NCBI GenBank assembly: GCA_948146395.1
Contig: OX411543.1
Location: 52,494,017-52,558,016, forward strand
Reading direction: 5' to 3'
Source: Fragum whitleyi
Lineage: Eukaryota; Mollusca; Bivalvia; Cardiida; Cardiidae
Length of the DNA stretch: 64,000 nucleotides
Made by a program: the position numbers and the translations under genes. This document shows positions 1-9,117 of this stretch, piece after piece. The stretch's first letter is position 1; every line of letters starts with the position of its first letter. Below the pieces are notes generated by a model. That model was not told the DNA's origin. It made no database searches and saw only the letters and a program-made list of their open reading frames with translations.

Positions 1-316
1 TGCGCCTCAACATGACGACACACGGGGACTATCTTATCTCGAGCGAAACCTCTAGTGGTTGCAATCTGGTTTTTTTTTTTTCTTTTTTAAATAATTTTGG
101 TTTAAACGTCGCCTACAATTGTTTTATATTCAATAATTCGACCGCTGGTGCACCTATCCACAGTTTCTTGTCGTTTCTCACGGAACGGCTAGAACATTTC
201 ATCTGAAAAAAGGTACCCTTCTATCTTAGGCGTATCGCTGGTCAATACTGTGGGAGACAAATGACACAAATCACAATAACTTTTGTCAATTATTGGATGA
301 AAGATGGCCGTGTCGG
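1..316. other. No gene recognised; unassigned DNA
   Basis: A short open frame at 12-206 has no domain, is rich in Phe/Ser/Asn and crosses a homopolymer T run. Nothing else is identifiable before the first MITE. Confidence 0.5.
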
Positions 317-327
317 AGAGCGAACCC

Positions 328-790
328 ATTCGGAACATCACTCGGCCAATCTCACGATCAACCTCGGATGTACGTGGACGGACAATTTTTAAAAAGTACG
401 GGAAAATCTTCGATAAACTCGATGACGTCAGTTAAAATTGCGTTAGCCCTCGAAACTTTGAGTGAAAACATTCGACGTCGCCAACGCTATTCGCTTAAGT
501 CACTGACGTGAAACAATCGTATCCTTATATAAATATCTGTAGGTTCTGAAATAACGGCTGAAAAATCTTAATTTTTGAGAATGATTCGTCATTCTCAAAT
601 ATTAAGATTTTTCAGCCGTTATTTACTGTAAAATATATAAATTTTTAAAGATAGCGCCGGTTGTTTCCGCGCTAGGTTTTCTTACACTGTTTCCGCCTAA
701 CAAAATGCACTATATGCTACATACCCATCCGCCTTACATTCATCCGAGGTCTGTTGCAGTTTACGGAAATGGCCGAGTGATGTTCCGATT
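328..790. mobile_element. MULE-like MITE, copy 1 (463 bp)
   Basis: Terminal inverted repeats of about 21 bp: the left end begins ATTCGGAACATCACTCGGCC and the right end is its inverted counterpart ending GTTCCGATT. A second inverted block (ACCTCGGATG) lies inside each end. The element is flanked by a repeated AGAGCGAACC (317-326 and 792-801), a 10-11 bp target duplication. Long target duplications of 8-11 bp suit the Mutator/MULE superfamily; that assignment is inference. There is no transposase, so it is non-autonomous. A 76-bp hairpin sits in the middle. Confidence 0.72.
549..624. repeat. Near-perfect 36-bp-arm hairpin inside MITE copy 1
   Basis: The arm starting AAATAACGGCTGAAAAATCT is mirrored by an arm ending GATTTTTCAGCCGTTATTT around a short TTCG centre. 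One arm differs by a few bases near the loop. No coding potential. Confidence 0.85.
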
Positions 791-802
791 GAGAGCGAAC
801 CC

Positions 803-1505
803 ACAATCCCATGATTGAAAACCAGACGCGTTAACGACTGTCCCAACCGGACATGGCAGAATTGCCAGTCCTGAGTAGCCAAACTTAAGAGAGGCGTTAT
901 AAACAGGCATGCAAGCTCTATGCATACTTTCTGCCTTTTTTCGATTGCTGTTGCATACCAGTTTTCATAGAAATGTACAAATATTTTGGGGTTTTCGTGC
1001 CAATGCTACGGAATGAGTGTGGCTGAGTAACAAAAAACACTCAAAATGAATTTCGGGTAGCTCAACACGCGTATGTGACCCAAACCGGAAGTGACATGTG
1101 TACTAGCCCGAGCTCGCTTCAATCGCGCAAAGTCCTGTGTCTATGAAGTCTCTGCCGTTAGCCAGACTAGCACATGTCAATAAAGTTGGCATTCAGTCAC
1201 TATAAGTCATTTAAAATAAACCAAGAAGGATGAAAAGTTTAATTTTTTGCTAAGTATACTAATCAGAATTCTACCAAACTTTACAGGAAAGCTGCTTTGG
1301 TCATGCTCTTTCAGATTTGTTACTTAACAAACTGATTGTGCTAACGGGCTCTACGGGCTATCGAGACAAAGAAAATGGTTACAAATGATGAAATATTATA
1401 AAAAAATAAATCCATTCCAGTTTCAAAACAGTTTTTGTTATTGTCAGAAAATTGTCGAAAACAAAAGCGGAAACTCAAAACCAGGGTCGCGCATGCGTGA
1501 TACAA
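803..1505. other. No gene recognised; contains one decayed repeat unit
   Basis: No exon or RNA gene seen. Around 1225-1400 the sequence (AATCAGAATTCTACCAAACT and on) resembles the units of the array at 2280-2680, so this is probably a solitary unit of that family. The rest is unassigned. Confidence 0.4.
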
Positions 1506-1515
1506 CTGTACAGGC

Positions 1516-1684
1516 CATTAGGAACACCACTCGGCCAATCTCACGCATTCGCCTCAGCTCGGCCGATTCCGTAACCTACATTTAGATAGATCGGAGACTT
1601 CGGAGATCGCCCGAAGATTGCCGAGTGAATATCACGATCACGATCTGTTGTAGTTTACGGAATTGCCGAGTGATGTTCCGAATG
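1516..1684. mobile_element. MULE-like MITE, copy 2 (~167 bp)
   Basis: Left end CATTAGGAACACCACTCGGC and right end (reverse complement) CATTCGGAACATCACTCGGC match the termini of copy 1. An inner segment (about 1546-1629, CATTCGCCTCAGCTCGGCC to GCCGAGTGAAT) is the same 80-bp unit found split at 8129/14637, so one family member appears nested inside another. Flanks share CTGTACA on both sides but then differ, so the target duplication is only weakly supported. Confidence 0.65.
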
Positions 1685-1699
1685 CTGTACAACATGGAT

Positions 1700-2279
1700 A
1701 GACAAAACAAGCCTAATAATAAAGTAAGTTGAAAAGCCATCGAAATGATTTCTCCGTAAATCCAAGTAAAAATTCAAACCTAGGAAATTCCGAGGGTTTA
1801 AGAGTTTATTCAAATAGCCTTGTGCTATTTTAGTATTTATCCATTTACACTACGACAGGCCCGGGAAACGGATAAATAAAGCGACATTAAGGGCACACAA
1901 ACGCATAATTCAACGAGAAATAGCGAGTCTAAAATGGGGAACTGAAAATAGCTGCCAATGCATAAAAACAGTTGTAGGATGCAATTGAATATTTGGAGCA
2001 AATGAAAAAGATTGCAGCGGAAAACGCCCTAAAACAGCACCACTTAATGCAAAACACGTTTCTGCAGGCGACTTCTGCATGGATCACGTGTTCACTCCCG
2101 GCTAGAATTTAGGTCAGCACCAAACTTTTACGGTATTTTACTACACTATTGATTATTTTTGCCGCGTTTATTTTTATGAATGGGTCTACTTTTTTTAGCG
2201 TAATGACACATGTAGGTTTGTTATCAAAATCCGATGGCGACGATCCCTATATTGAAAGACAGGTAAACCTGTCTTCAAT
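1700..2279. other. No gene recognised
   Basis: Only short frames. A small perfect hairpin (GACAGGTAAACCTGTC, about 2259-2274) is the only structure seen. Unassigned. Confidence 0.4.
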
Positions 2280-3440
2280 AAAAATTCTCCTTCTCTACTA
2301 CTGGTCAGAATTCAACTAAACTTCACAGGAATGATCATTGGGACACGTTCTGCTTGCTCATGGGCTCTACAAGCTTTCTTGTCACTGAAAAATGGTCCAA
2401 TATGATGAAAATTTTCTTCCTTGAAATTACCGGTCAGATTTTAACCAAACTTCATAATAATGATATATCACCTTGGTAATAAGATGCTGTGTCATGCTAA
2501 ATGGGGCATTTGTGTTGCAACGTGTTTTGTAACTACAACTTGTATAATCATTGGCAGATTCTCGTGAAACTTTTATAAAATGTTGCTTTTCATGAAAACA
2601 TAGGTGGTGGTATCAAGACACGTTTTAAAAAAATCATATATACAAGGTTTCATTCGTTCAAAATACTCTAGGGCATCACTGAGGTGACATTTCGATTCCT
2701 TAAATGTCAGGGGTAAAATGTTCAAGTAAAAAAAACTTTGCTTTTGGGAAATGTTCAATCATACAAGGATGTGCTATTCAAATTATATTCCTAAGGAGTT
2801 TTCAACTGTTTCTTACCTTCTTAACCAGAGGCACAGTTTCAACTTTAACTTTTATCCTCCATATTGTTTTGTTGAAAAATCGAATCATTCCAAATGGTTT
2901 GAGAAGATTTGGTTAGTTGGTTGGTCTGTAAACAAAATGATGTAATAGGGGCGTGTATCTATAGCCAATGAAATAGAGTCAAACTGAAAAAATGAAATTT
3001 GGAATAGATCTTTTCAAAAAGAAATTGTCATCTCAAAAATGTCCTTGCAAATTGAGTGAGTATTCTTCAAATTTATTTCGCAAGTATTGGACCAATTTCA
3101 ACAAAGTTTCGCGTAAATATAGTAATTAACGTGGGCGTCAAAGATAAATTTTGATTTTTTAAAATTTATTTTTGCAAATAATTCTTGGTAATATTGATTT
3201 GAAAGATGACCTGAATTTTCCTTAAAGATACCTAGTCATTAATATAATATTTGTTTATACTGTTGCCTGTGCGTAAAGCTGTCCCTTATACCATGTCATG
3301 AAAAAGAGGACTCTGTGTAAGCTTCCTAATCTGCTTACAAATAGAGTATATCCTAGCTTATCTTTTTTAATTTTTTGTAAATTTTTTCATAAATCTGCTA
3401 AGCATTTAATGCCCCTGGCCATATTTGGGCTCTTGTTCAT
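2280..3440. repeat. Decayed tandem array (~130-bp units) ending GGGCTCTTGTTC
   Basis: Units share a core of the form GGTCAGATT-AACCAAACTTCA at about 2305, 2432 and 2550, with a poorer unit at about 3090. The stretch ends near 3410-3440 with CCCCTGGCCATATTTGGGC followed by CTCTTGTTC, which resembles one terminal hairpin of the array elements at 59-63 kb. I infer an old member of that class; the left end is not identifiable. Confidence 0.45.
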
Positions 3441-3589
3441 TTTACGATTTTAAAGGGTCTGATGGGGGACTTACATTTATAATTATTCCCGCGTCTTAAA
3501 GTCTTAATTTAATTTCAAAATTCCTACATTATATGCAATTCAACCATTGAGAGACTTGGTTTCATCTCTTCTCAAACATCAAGCCCTTG

Positions 3590-4480
3590 TTGAAAAGTAC
3601 AGTAAGTGGCATCGAGAAAATGTCATACACCTCGACCAAAACTATCCTAAATCACTCATTCTTTCATAACAAACACTAAGTCAAATCATTCATTAACGCT
3701 CCAAAATGTTAAAAACGCTATAAAATCGATCATAATGATCCACATTTTATTCAAATAGATCAAATCACTGCATAATTGCATCATCATATGTGGATATCAA
3801 GGTGTCTGATTAGCCCGAAAAAAAAAAACAGAAACAGGAAAATACCTTGATTTTTTAAAGGGAGGTAATAGATCATCGCTAATTTGGTTAAATTTAGACG
3901 AAATTAGCGACAAGTATTACCTCCCTCAAATTTCATTTAAAACTCGCTCTACATACTCGTTCTACATCATTCTAAAATCGTTCCAAACCATTCACCTATT
4001 TTGTTTTAAAATGTTTTTTACTGTGTATCTCCGGATTTGTAGTAGATCCATGGTGCAGAGAGCTTCAGTTAAGAACATCGTATAATTGAACCTCATTCCG
4101 ATCAAAACCGTTCTAAATCGCGTACTCAGCGCTCCATTTATTCCATCCAAATACTCATTCAAACCATTCAAACACAGTCCATTATCACTAAAAAGATATG
4201 ATCAACAACTATATTTCATAAAAAAAACGCCACATAAAGTCTACGATTTCCCTGATTTAATTGCGTCTGATTGGTTCACGAAGACATAAAAATCTATTAA
4301 CAGAACTTGTATGCTTATTTTCAGGTAATTGATATCGCTTATTTTGTTCATCTCGAACAAAATTAGCCATATTGGAAAGGCCCCCTGTAATTTCATTCAA
4401 AACTCACTCCTCTCGCTCATTCAAATATCATTCAGCTAATCAATTTCAAGACCTTATTAACTGTATCTTCAGGTCTTATA
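3590..4480. repeat. AATGAATG-family dispersed repeat with a TTACCTCC hairpin
   Basis: Many degenerate ATTCATTC/CATTCAAA words (for example CATTCAAACCATTC near 4160) run in this stretch. At 3858-3935 an inverted pair, AGGGAGGTAATA to TATTACCTCCCT with internal ATCGCTAATTT, forms a hairpin. Similar blocks recur on either strand near 24.7, 33.6, 41.0, 43.0, 47.6, 53.2, 54.5 and 54.9 kb. No coding capacity; the open frame at 4086-4289 is part of the repeat. Confidence 0.5.
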
Positions 4481-4737
4481 AACTAACAGAATAGCCCCAA
4501 ATACTGGCTGCTAAGAATTGGTCGCTTCCTAAGGTCTTTTGTGATAAAAGGAAATGTGTCATTTTTTGTGTTAAAAATGAGTATTTAAGTATGTTAAGTC
4601 TATCAGAAAAGAACAAAACAGAACAGAAGTTTATTTTGTAAATTGAGGCCTCCGGCCCATAATACAATATATCAACAAACATAATGTTTACATAACAAGA
4701 GTTGTGTTATTAAGTTGATTTACACACAATGCATTTT

Positions 4738-4743
<6 letters not shown>

Positions 4744-4813
<70 letters not shown>
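4744..4813. repeat. (AT)n microsatellite
   Basis: About 70 bp of uninterrupted AT dinucleotide. It lies just past the 3' end of the minus-strand Penelope arm, a usual position for a retroelement tail repeat. Confidence 0.95.
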
Positions 4814-4817
<4 letters not shown>

Positions 4818-4972
4818 GAGATAGAGGAAAATACCAACGTAATAACTTTCTAACACACCGGATCCCGAAGGATGCATGAATACTGAATATTTTGAAATAA
4901 ATTTGAGATAAATTGTATTCAAACAGTGTAAGTAATTTGGATTATTGCTAAAAGCATAAATAACCCTAGCGC

Positions 4973-4999
4973 TTTCGAAACTCAATGTTTCTTCATCAG
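4973..4999 (-). ncRNA. Candidate hammerhead-like motif in Penelope 3' region
   Basis: On the minus strand CTGATGA is followed by a 5-bp helix (GAAAC-ATTGA-GTTTC) and then GAAA, the two conserved strands of a hammerhead ribozyme core. An upstream GTTC-GCATT-GAAC hairpin could serve as stem I. Hammerhead motifs are known in terminal regions of Penelope-like elements. An extra A before stem II and no confirmed cleavage triplet make this a candidate only. The copy on the + strand (6141-6166) loses the last core A. Confidence 0.4.
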
Positions 5000-5552
5000 G
5001 GGTTCAATGCGAACTGACAGTGGAAATGAAAATGCAAATGGACGACCTGATATGAACAGCTGGCGAAAGTTGCTGGTCAGACAAGTGCTTATTATCCGGG
5101 TCAAATTTGCCCTTGGTGTTTATATGTCGTTTTTGTTTAATCCAAAGGGCTGGATCGTGTTAAGGCGCCTAATCCAATAGGTCTCCCGCGATTTACGTTG
5201 TTTGTCTGACCATCTCGGGTTTGCTTCAATGCAACACAGGACAATATCGCTAAACGAGAGGCCGGCTTCGTTAAAATGTTCTGCAACTGGAGACCTATTG
5301 AATCTGCGGGTTTTCCAGTCAGATCGGTGCAGATTGATACGCTTGTTGATCTGTTGCTTTGTTTCGCCGACATATTGTTTGTGGCATACCGTACATGTCA
5401 TGAGGTAAACAGCATTTGAAGTTTTGCAATTGTGTGAACCTCTTATTGCCGAAACAGCACCAAGAAGCGACTTGAAAGTATGCGTTTCGTGCATGATGTT
5501 GCACGTTTGACACCTTGGTGTTTTACACGGTCCGGAAATTCCAAGAGAGTCA
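4974..5552 (-). mobile_element. Penelope-like element 3' end, left arm of inverted duplication
   Basis: This 579-bp segment is the reverse complement of 5588-6166 with no indel; I found one clear substitution. It carries the element's GIY-YIG endonuclease and 3' untranslated region. Beyond the arm (4974 down to about 4814) the 3' sequence continues uniquely to the (AT)n tract, so this arm has the longer 3' end. Confidence 0.88.
5120..5494 (-). CDS. Penelope-like GIY-YIG endonuclease domain (5'-truncated)
   Basis: C-terminal endonuclease module of a Penelope-like retroelement, which nicks DNA for target-primed integration. The first Met is not a true start: the frame stays open upstream through a Cys-rich CKTPRCQTC motif typical of the linker before this domain. 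Signatures are YLM-x9-QYVGET, the basic segment NKRINLHR, and a C-terminal RETYWIRRLNT block supplying the catalytic Glu. No reverse transcriptase is attached, so it cannot move alone. It is the minus-strand twin of the frame at 5553-6020, differing at one residue (Leu for His in the NEAG-SFS stretch). Confidence 0.85.
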   Translation of the reverse strand: MHETHTFKSLLGAVSAIRGSHNCKTSNAVYLMTCTVCHKQYVGETKQQINKRINLHRSDWKTRRFNRSPVAEHFNEAGLSFSDIVLCCIEANPRWSDKQRKSRETYWIRRLNTIQPFGLNKNDI

Positions 5553-6020
5553 TTGGTTGTTGCAGTACTTATTTTTGCTCTGACCAGTGACTCTCTTGGA
5601 ATTTCCGGACCGTGTAAAACACCAAGGTGTCAAACGTGCAACATCATGCACGAAACGCATACTTTCAAGTCGCTTCTTGGTGCTGTTTCGGCAATAAGAG
5701 GTTCACACAATTGCAAAACTTCAAATGCTGTTTACCTCATGACATGTACGGTATGCCACAAACAATATGTCGGCGAAACAAAGCAACAGATCAACAAGCG
5801 TATCAATCTGCACCGATCTGACTGGAAAACCCGCAGATTCAATAGGTCTCCAGTTGCAGAACATTTTAACGAAGCCGGCCACTCGTTTAGCGATATTGTC
5901 CTGTGTTGCATTGAAGCAAACCCGAGATGGTCAGACAAACAACGTAAATCGCGGGAGACCTATTGGATTAGGCGCCTTAACACGATCCAGCCCTTTGGAT
6001 TAAACAAAAACGACATATAA
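5553..6020 (+). CDS. Penelope-like GIY-YIG endonuclease domain (right arm)
   Basis: A 155-residue frame. Residues 21-29 are the Cys motif CKTPRCQTC; 61-63 and 72-76 give the two halves of GIY-YIG (YLM, QYVGE); Arg83 and His87 follow, and Glu135 in RETYWIRRL is the likely metal-binding Glu. The first 12 residues come from the 35-bp spacer between the arms, so the listed Met is accidental. The domain is intact but lacks the reverse transcriptase normally fused N-terminal to it. It ends just before the 3' untranslated region with the hammerhead-like core. Confidence 0.87.
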   Translation: MVVAVLIFALTSDSLGISGPCKTPRCQTCNIMHETHTFKSLLGAVSAIRGSHNCKTSNAVYLMTCTVCHKQYVGETKQQINKRINLHRSDWKTRRFNRSPVAEHFNEAGHSFSDIVLCCIEANPRWSDKQRKSRETYWIRRLNTIQPFGLNKNDI

Positions 6021-6161
6021 ACACCAAGGGCAAATTTGACCCGGATAATAAGCACTTGTCTGACCAGCAACTTTCGCCAGCTGTTCATATCAGGTCGTCC
6101 ATTTGCATTTTCATTTCCACTGTCAGTTCGCATTGAACCCCTGATGAAGAAACATTGAGTT

Positions 6162-6166
<5 letters not shown>
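5588..6166 (+). mobile_element. Penelope-like element 3' end, right arm of inverted duplication
   Basis: Mirror image of 4974-5552 across a 35-bp spacer (5553-5587). The arms have equal length and almost identical sequence. The arm stops abruptly at TTTCGAA and runs into a (GA)n tract, whereas the other arm continues with unique 3' sequence; this arm is therefore the truncated one. Confidence 0.88.

Positions 6167-6220
<54 letters not shown>
6167..6220. repeat. (GA)n microsatellite at the junction of two Penelope families
   Basis: About 54 bp of GA between the end of the first Penelope arm and the inverted arm of the next element. Confidence 0.95.
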
Positions 6221-6224
<4 letters not shown>

Positions 6225-6423
6225 TGAAGGCCCACTACGGGCTAAAATAAAATATCGGAAGGAAGGAAAAGCAGATTCTACAACGTTTTAAATTTATTTT
6301 CCTCAACCGGTTTCAATAATATCTTCAGGAGGATAAAAAGACGTCGTCGACGTCAATATCAGTAGAAACGACGTTATACATTTACGTTATATAATTAAAG
6401 GGACGTCACTCTCGGTAACGTCA
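6221..6423 (-). repeat. Inverted arm (left) of second Penelope-family terminal region
   Basis: About 203 bp reverse-complementary to 6973-7180. It starts AAGCTGAAGGCCCACTACGG and ends CTCGGTAACGTCA. The pair frames a solo endonuclease segment. Confidence 0.83.
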
Positions 6424-6465
6424 CAATTACTACAGGACATCAACATTTTAAATAGAGATACTCAT

Positions 6466-6966
6466 ATGAGAAATGTACTTCAAAAATACACAGTCATGAA
6501 AAGCAAACGCCAACCTCCGAATTTAAAGCGAATTCTCACCAAAGCAAAATTTTGCGAACACGATCATATTCCAAGAGTGCCACGATGCGGGAGAGGAAAT
6601 TGCGCCTTATGTACACACATACTAGAAGGGACATACTTCCAATCAAAAAACAACAAAAAGATAACGGTCAAATTTGACATGACATGTGACGTTAAAAATG
6701 TTGTCTATGTAATTATTTGTAGAGGATGCCACGAAGAATATATTGGAGAAACCAATGATCTCCGCAAACGAATGTCAGTCCACCGAAATCAAATTGGAGA
6801 TCCAAGTCGCCGAATCCTCCGGGTTAGCGGCCATATTGATAATTGTGCAGAACAAGAACCAAAATTTAATGTATTTCCGATATATAAAATGGACACAGAT
6901 GGCATAGCACCACGAAGAATGAAAAAAAAGATGTTTATAAACCTGTTAAAACCTAAACTAAACTAA
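6466..6966 (+). CDS. Penelope-like GIY-YIG endonuclease domain, second family
   Basis: A 166-residue frame. Cys41, Cys46 and Cys49 (CGRGNCALC) form the Cys-rich linker; residues 81-83 (YVI) and 92-96 (YIGET) are the GIY-YIG halves; Arg102 and His106 follow in KRMSVHR. It matches the 3' end of the longer copy (16741-17267) at nearly every base, but keeps about 12 bases missing there. It is the 3' part of an element copy, intact as a domain but without reverse transcriptase. Confidence 0.87.
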   Translation: MRNVLQKYTVMKSKRQPPNLKRILTKAKFCEHDHIPRVPRCGRGNCALCTHILEGTYFQSKNNKKITVKFDMTCDVKNVVYVIICRGCHEEYIGETNDLRKRMSVHRNQIGDPSRRILRVSGHIDNCAEQEPKFNVFPIYKMDTDGIAPRRMKKKMFINLLKPKLN

Positions 6967-6972
6967 CTTTTT

Positions 6973-7180
6973 TGACGTTACCGAGAGTGACGTCCCTTTA
7001 ATTATATAACGTTAATGTATAACGTCGTTTCTATTGACATTGACGTCGACGACGTCTTTTTATCCTCCTGAAGATATTATTGAAACCGGTTGAGGAAAAT
7101 AAATTTAAAACGTTGTAGAATCTGCTTTTCCTTTCTTCCGATATTTTATTTTAGCCCGTAGTGGGCCTTCAGCTTTCTCT
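6973..7180 (+). repeat. Right terminal arm, 5' side of the longer Penelope copy
   Basis: Mirror of 6221-6423 and placed between the solo endonuclease and the start of the longer copy. Penelope elements commonly sit as partial tandem copies whose terminal repeats may be direct or inverted; this fits. It carries a CTGAAGA...GAAA motif at 7068-7085. Confidence 0.7.
7068..7085 (+). ncRNA. Degenerate hammerhead-like motif
   Basis: CTGAAGA (CUGANGA consensus) and GAAA are separated by only seven bases with little pairing, flanked by TCCTC and GAGGA that could pair. The inverted copy lies in 6221-6423. Position in a Penelope terminal repeat is suggestive; stem II is weak. Confidence 0.25.
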
Positions 7181-7206
7181 ATCCATTATACCCACTACGG
7201 GGCGGG

Positions 7207-8128
7207 ATGGCAGAAAAAAGGAGAACCACAAAGAAGAGCCCGATTCCAAACACCAGTACTGCAGATGAATTCCAGGCAACAATATGCGATGACAGAAATA
7301 CCATAGACAACACCATATTAGACAGACTGTTCAACGAGCTTGCAGAAATAAAAACGATACTAAAAGAAATAAAAGACCAAGGTAACCGACAAATTTTGAA
7401 TGCACCACCAACAACTAATATACCTGAAGATACACAAGTAAGTATAGTTAGTGCCTTAACTTCCGTTACAGATGCCATTACAAACATGCAAACTATCAAT
7501 CAAACACATGTTACACAGATGACTGAAAATACAAACCAGACTGAAGCTTTGAGAATCAAGCAATCGATAGTGCAGACATGGAATAGAAACTTAGAATTCA
7601 GAAGAGATCATTACTGGCAGCATATCAGAAACAATTTACTTGCTGAGACATAACGCAAATGGATTGAGATGACACCAGTTGTAATACCAAAAAAACTTCA
7701 AGTCGTAATAATTCCGTCAGAAACTGAAGATCAAACAAAAAGAAGAGAACGCCAAGTTATTTGTAATTACAAATTTGAAATTGAAAAATTAAATTTATTG
7801 AATGGAAGCCATTTGCAAAAGTTCCAAGCAGCCGATGAAAATATGATATCACTCATTGAAAGAAAGATTAAAGGTCAAACAAGGGAACAGCTTAAGAACT
7901 GGTGGACCGAAGATGTCAAAAGAAATGAAATTATTTCGCACAAGATACTTGAAAGAAAAAACATACCCTTTCTTCAACTATATGAATCTGAATTCAGGAC
8001 CAAATATCAATCTTCAAACCCATACCTAAAAGAGTATGAACCAAGATCTGAAAGACAAGAACATGAACAGCAATGGAGACAAAGACCAAAACCCAACGTA
8101 AATACAACTGTACAGAGACCTCAGAGAA
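7207..8128 (+). pseudogene. Penelope-like N-terminal region, one stop codon
   Basis: Open from 7207 in a single frame except for TAA at 7651-7653; the same frame reopens at once (RKWIEMTPVV). The protein starts MAEKRRTTKKSPIPNT, is highly charged, Asn/Gln-rich and probably coiled coil (about residues 30-60). It resembles the poorly conserved N-terminal part of Penelope proteins by position rather than by a known domain. It is cut at 8129 by the MITE; the Gln/Arg-rich frame resumes at 14647. Confidence 0.65.
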
Positions 8129-8872
8129 CATTCGTCTCAACTCGGCCGATTCCGTAACCTACATTTAACCTCGTCCGTATTACGTAGGTTTCCATATTAA
8201 AACTACTTTCGAATGTAAACAACGAAATCATTGCGCGGAGTCATTGAAATTTGGAGGCGGACATTTTGAATGCCGCTTCGAACATTTACCCCGCTTTTCA
8301 AAGCTTAAATAGGCCATTTGTGTGAAGTCAGGTATGTTTTTCTTCGTGTAAAAATGCATTCTATCGATCGATAATCCTGTTCACACGATTGAAACCCGTA
8401 TCTTTAATAATGAGATTAATGCCAGACACCAGCTGATCTGACGGAGCCATCAAGTCAGCATTGGCTAGGTAGATTATAGCTGTCATATATTTGTATGGCA
8501 AACTGTGGTTATTTTGGTATGAGATTATTTCATTTTAGCGCATGCTGAAGGAAAGCCATTTACATGTACGAAAAGCTATAAGGCTCAGAAACTGGTGAAT
8601 TCTCCTTTTCTCATGATGTTTTATCCTTCAATTGTGTTGATATTCTTGGCTAAATTCATTGATGTTTTTATGTTCTCAGCTATTTATTGTCTTATCCAAA
8701 CATTATTTTGCTTGATAGAGATATGAAAATGACACAAGTTTTCTGAAAGATAGTTTATTCTTTCTTGAAAAAATCTCACCTTGAGAATCATGAACCAGGG
8801 AAACAGGATTTGCAGTGCAAAGCAAATGGCCAAATATCATGAAGCAGAAAATGTCACTTGGGAAAGGGTCAT

Positions 8873-9117
8873 ATACAGGGGTTGACACTAACATAAGTCC
8901 TTGGCCCGAAAAACTTCAGGAAGGACTGGTAAATTCTGTAATGTTGCAGGTCCTCCAGGCTTGTAGCCACTGGTCAGTATTATTCCAATGTTTCACAATA
9001 TATATAGATTTCAAGTAGGACCTGTTACTATATGGTAGGATCTGAAAGATTTAGGACGAATCTATAGGTCCTACAGACAGTTGTAAAGAATAAGAAAGTG
9101 CCAAACCCTGGTATAGG
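8873..9117. mobile_element. hAT-like MITE, copy 1
   Basis: The left terminus CAGGGGTTGACACTAAC and the right terminus AGTGCCAAACCCTG form an imperfect inverted repeat. Internal words such as GCAGGTCCT and TAGGACCTG are inverted relative to each other. Termini of the form CAGGG suit hAT elements; an 8-bp target duplication is not clean. Confidence 0.5.

Noticed and set aside
5137..5513. Other open frames overlapping the Penelope endonuclease (also 5627-6003)
   Set aside because: Shadow frames of the GIY-YIG coding sequence; they lack any motif.
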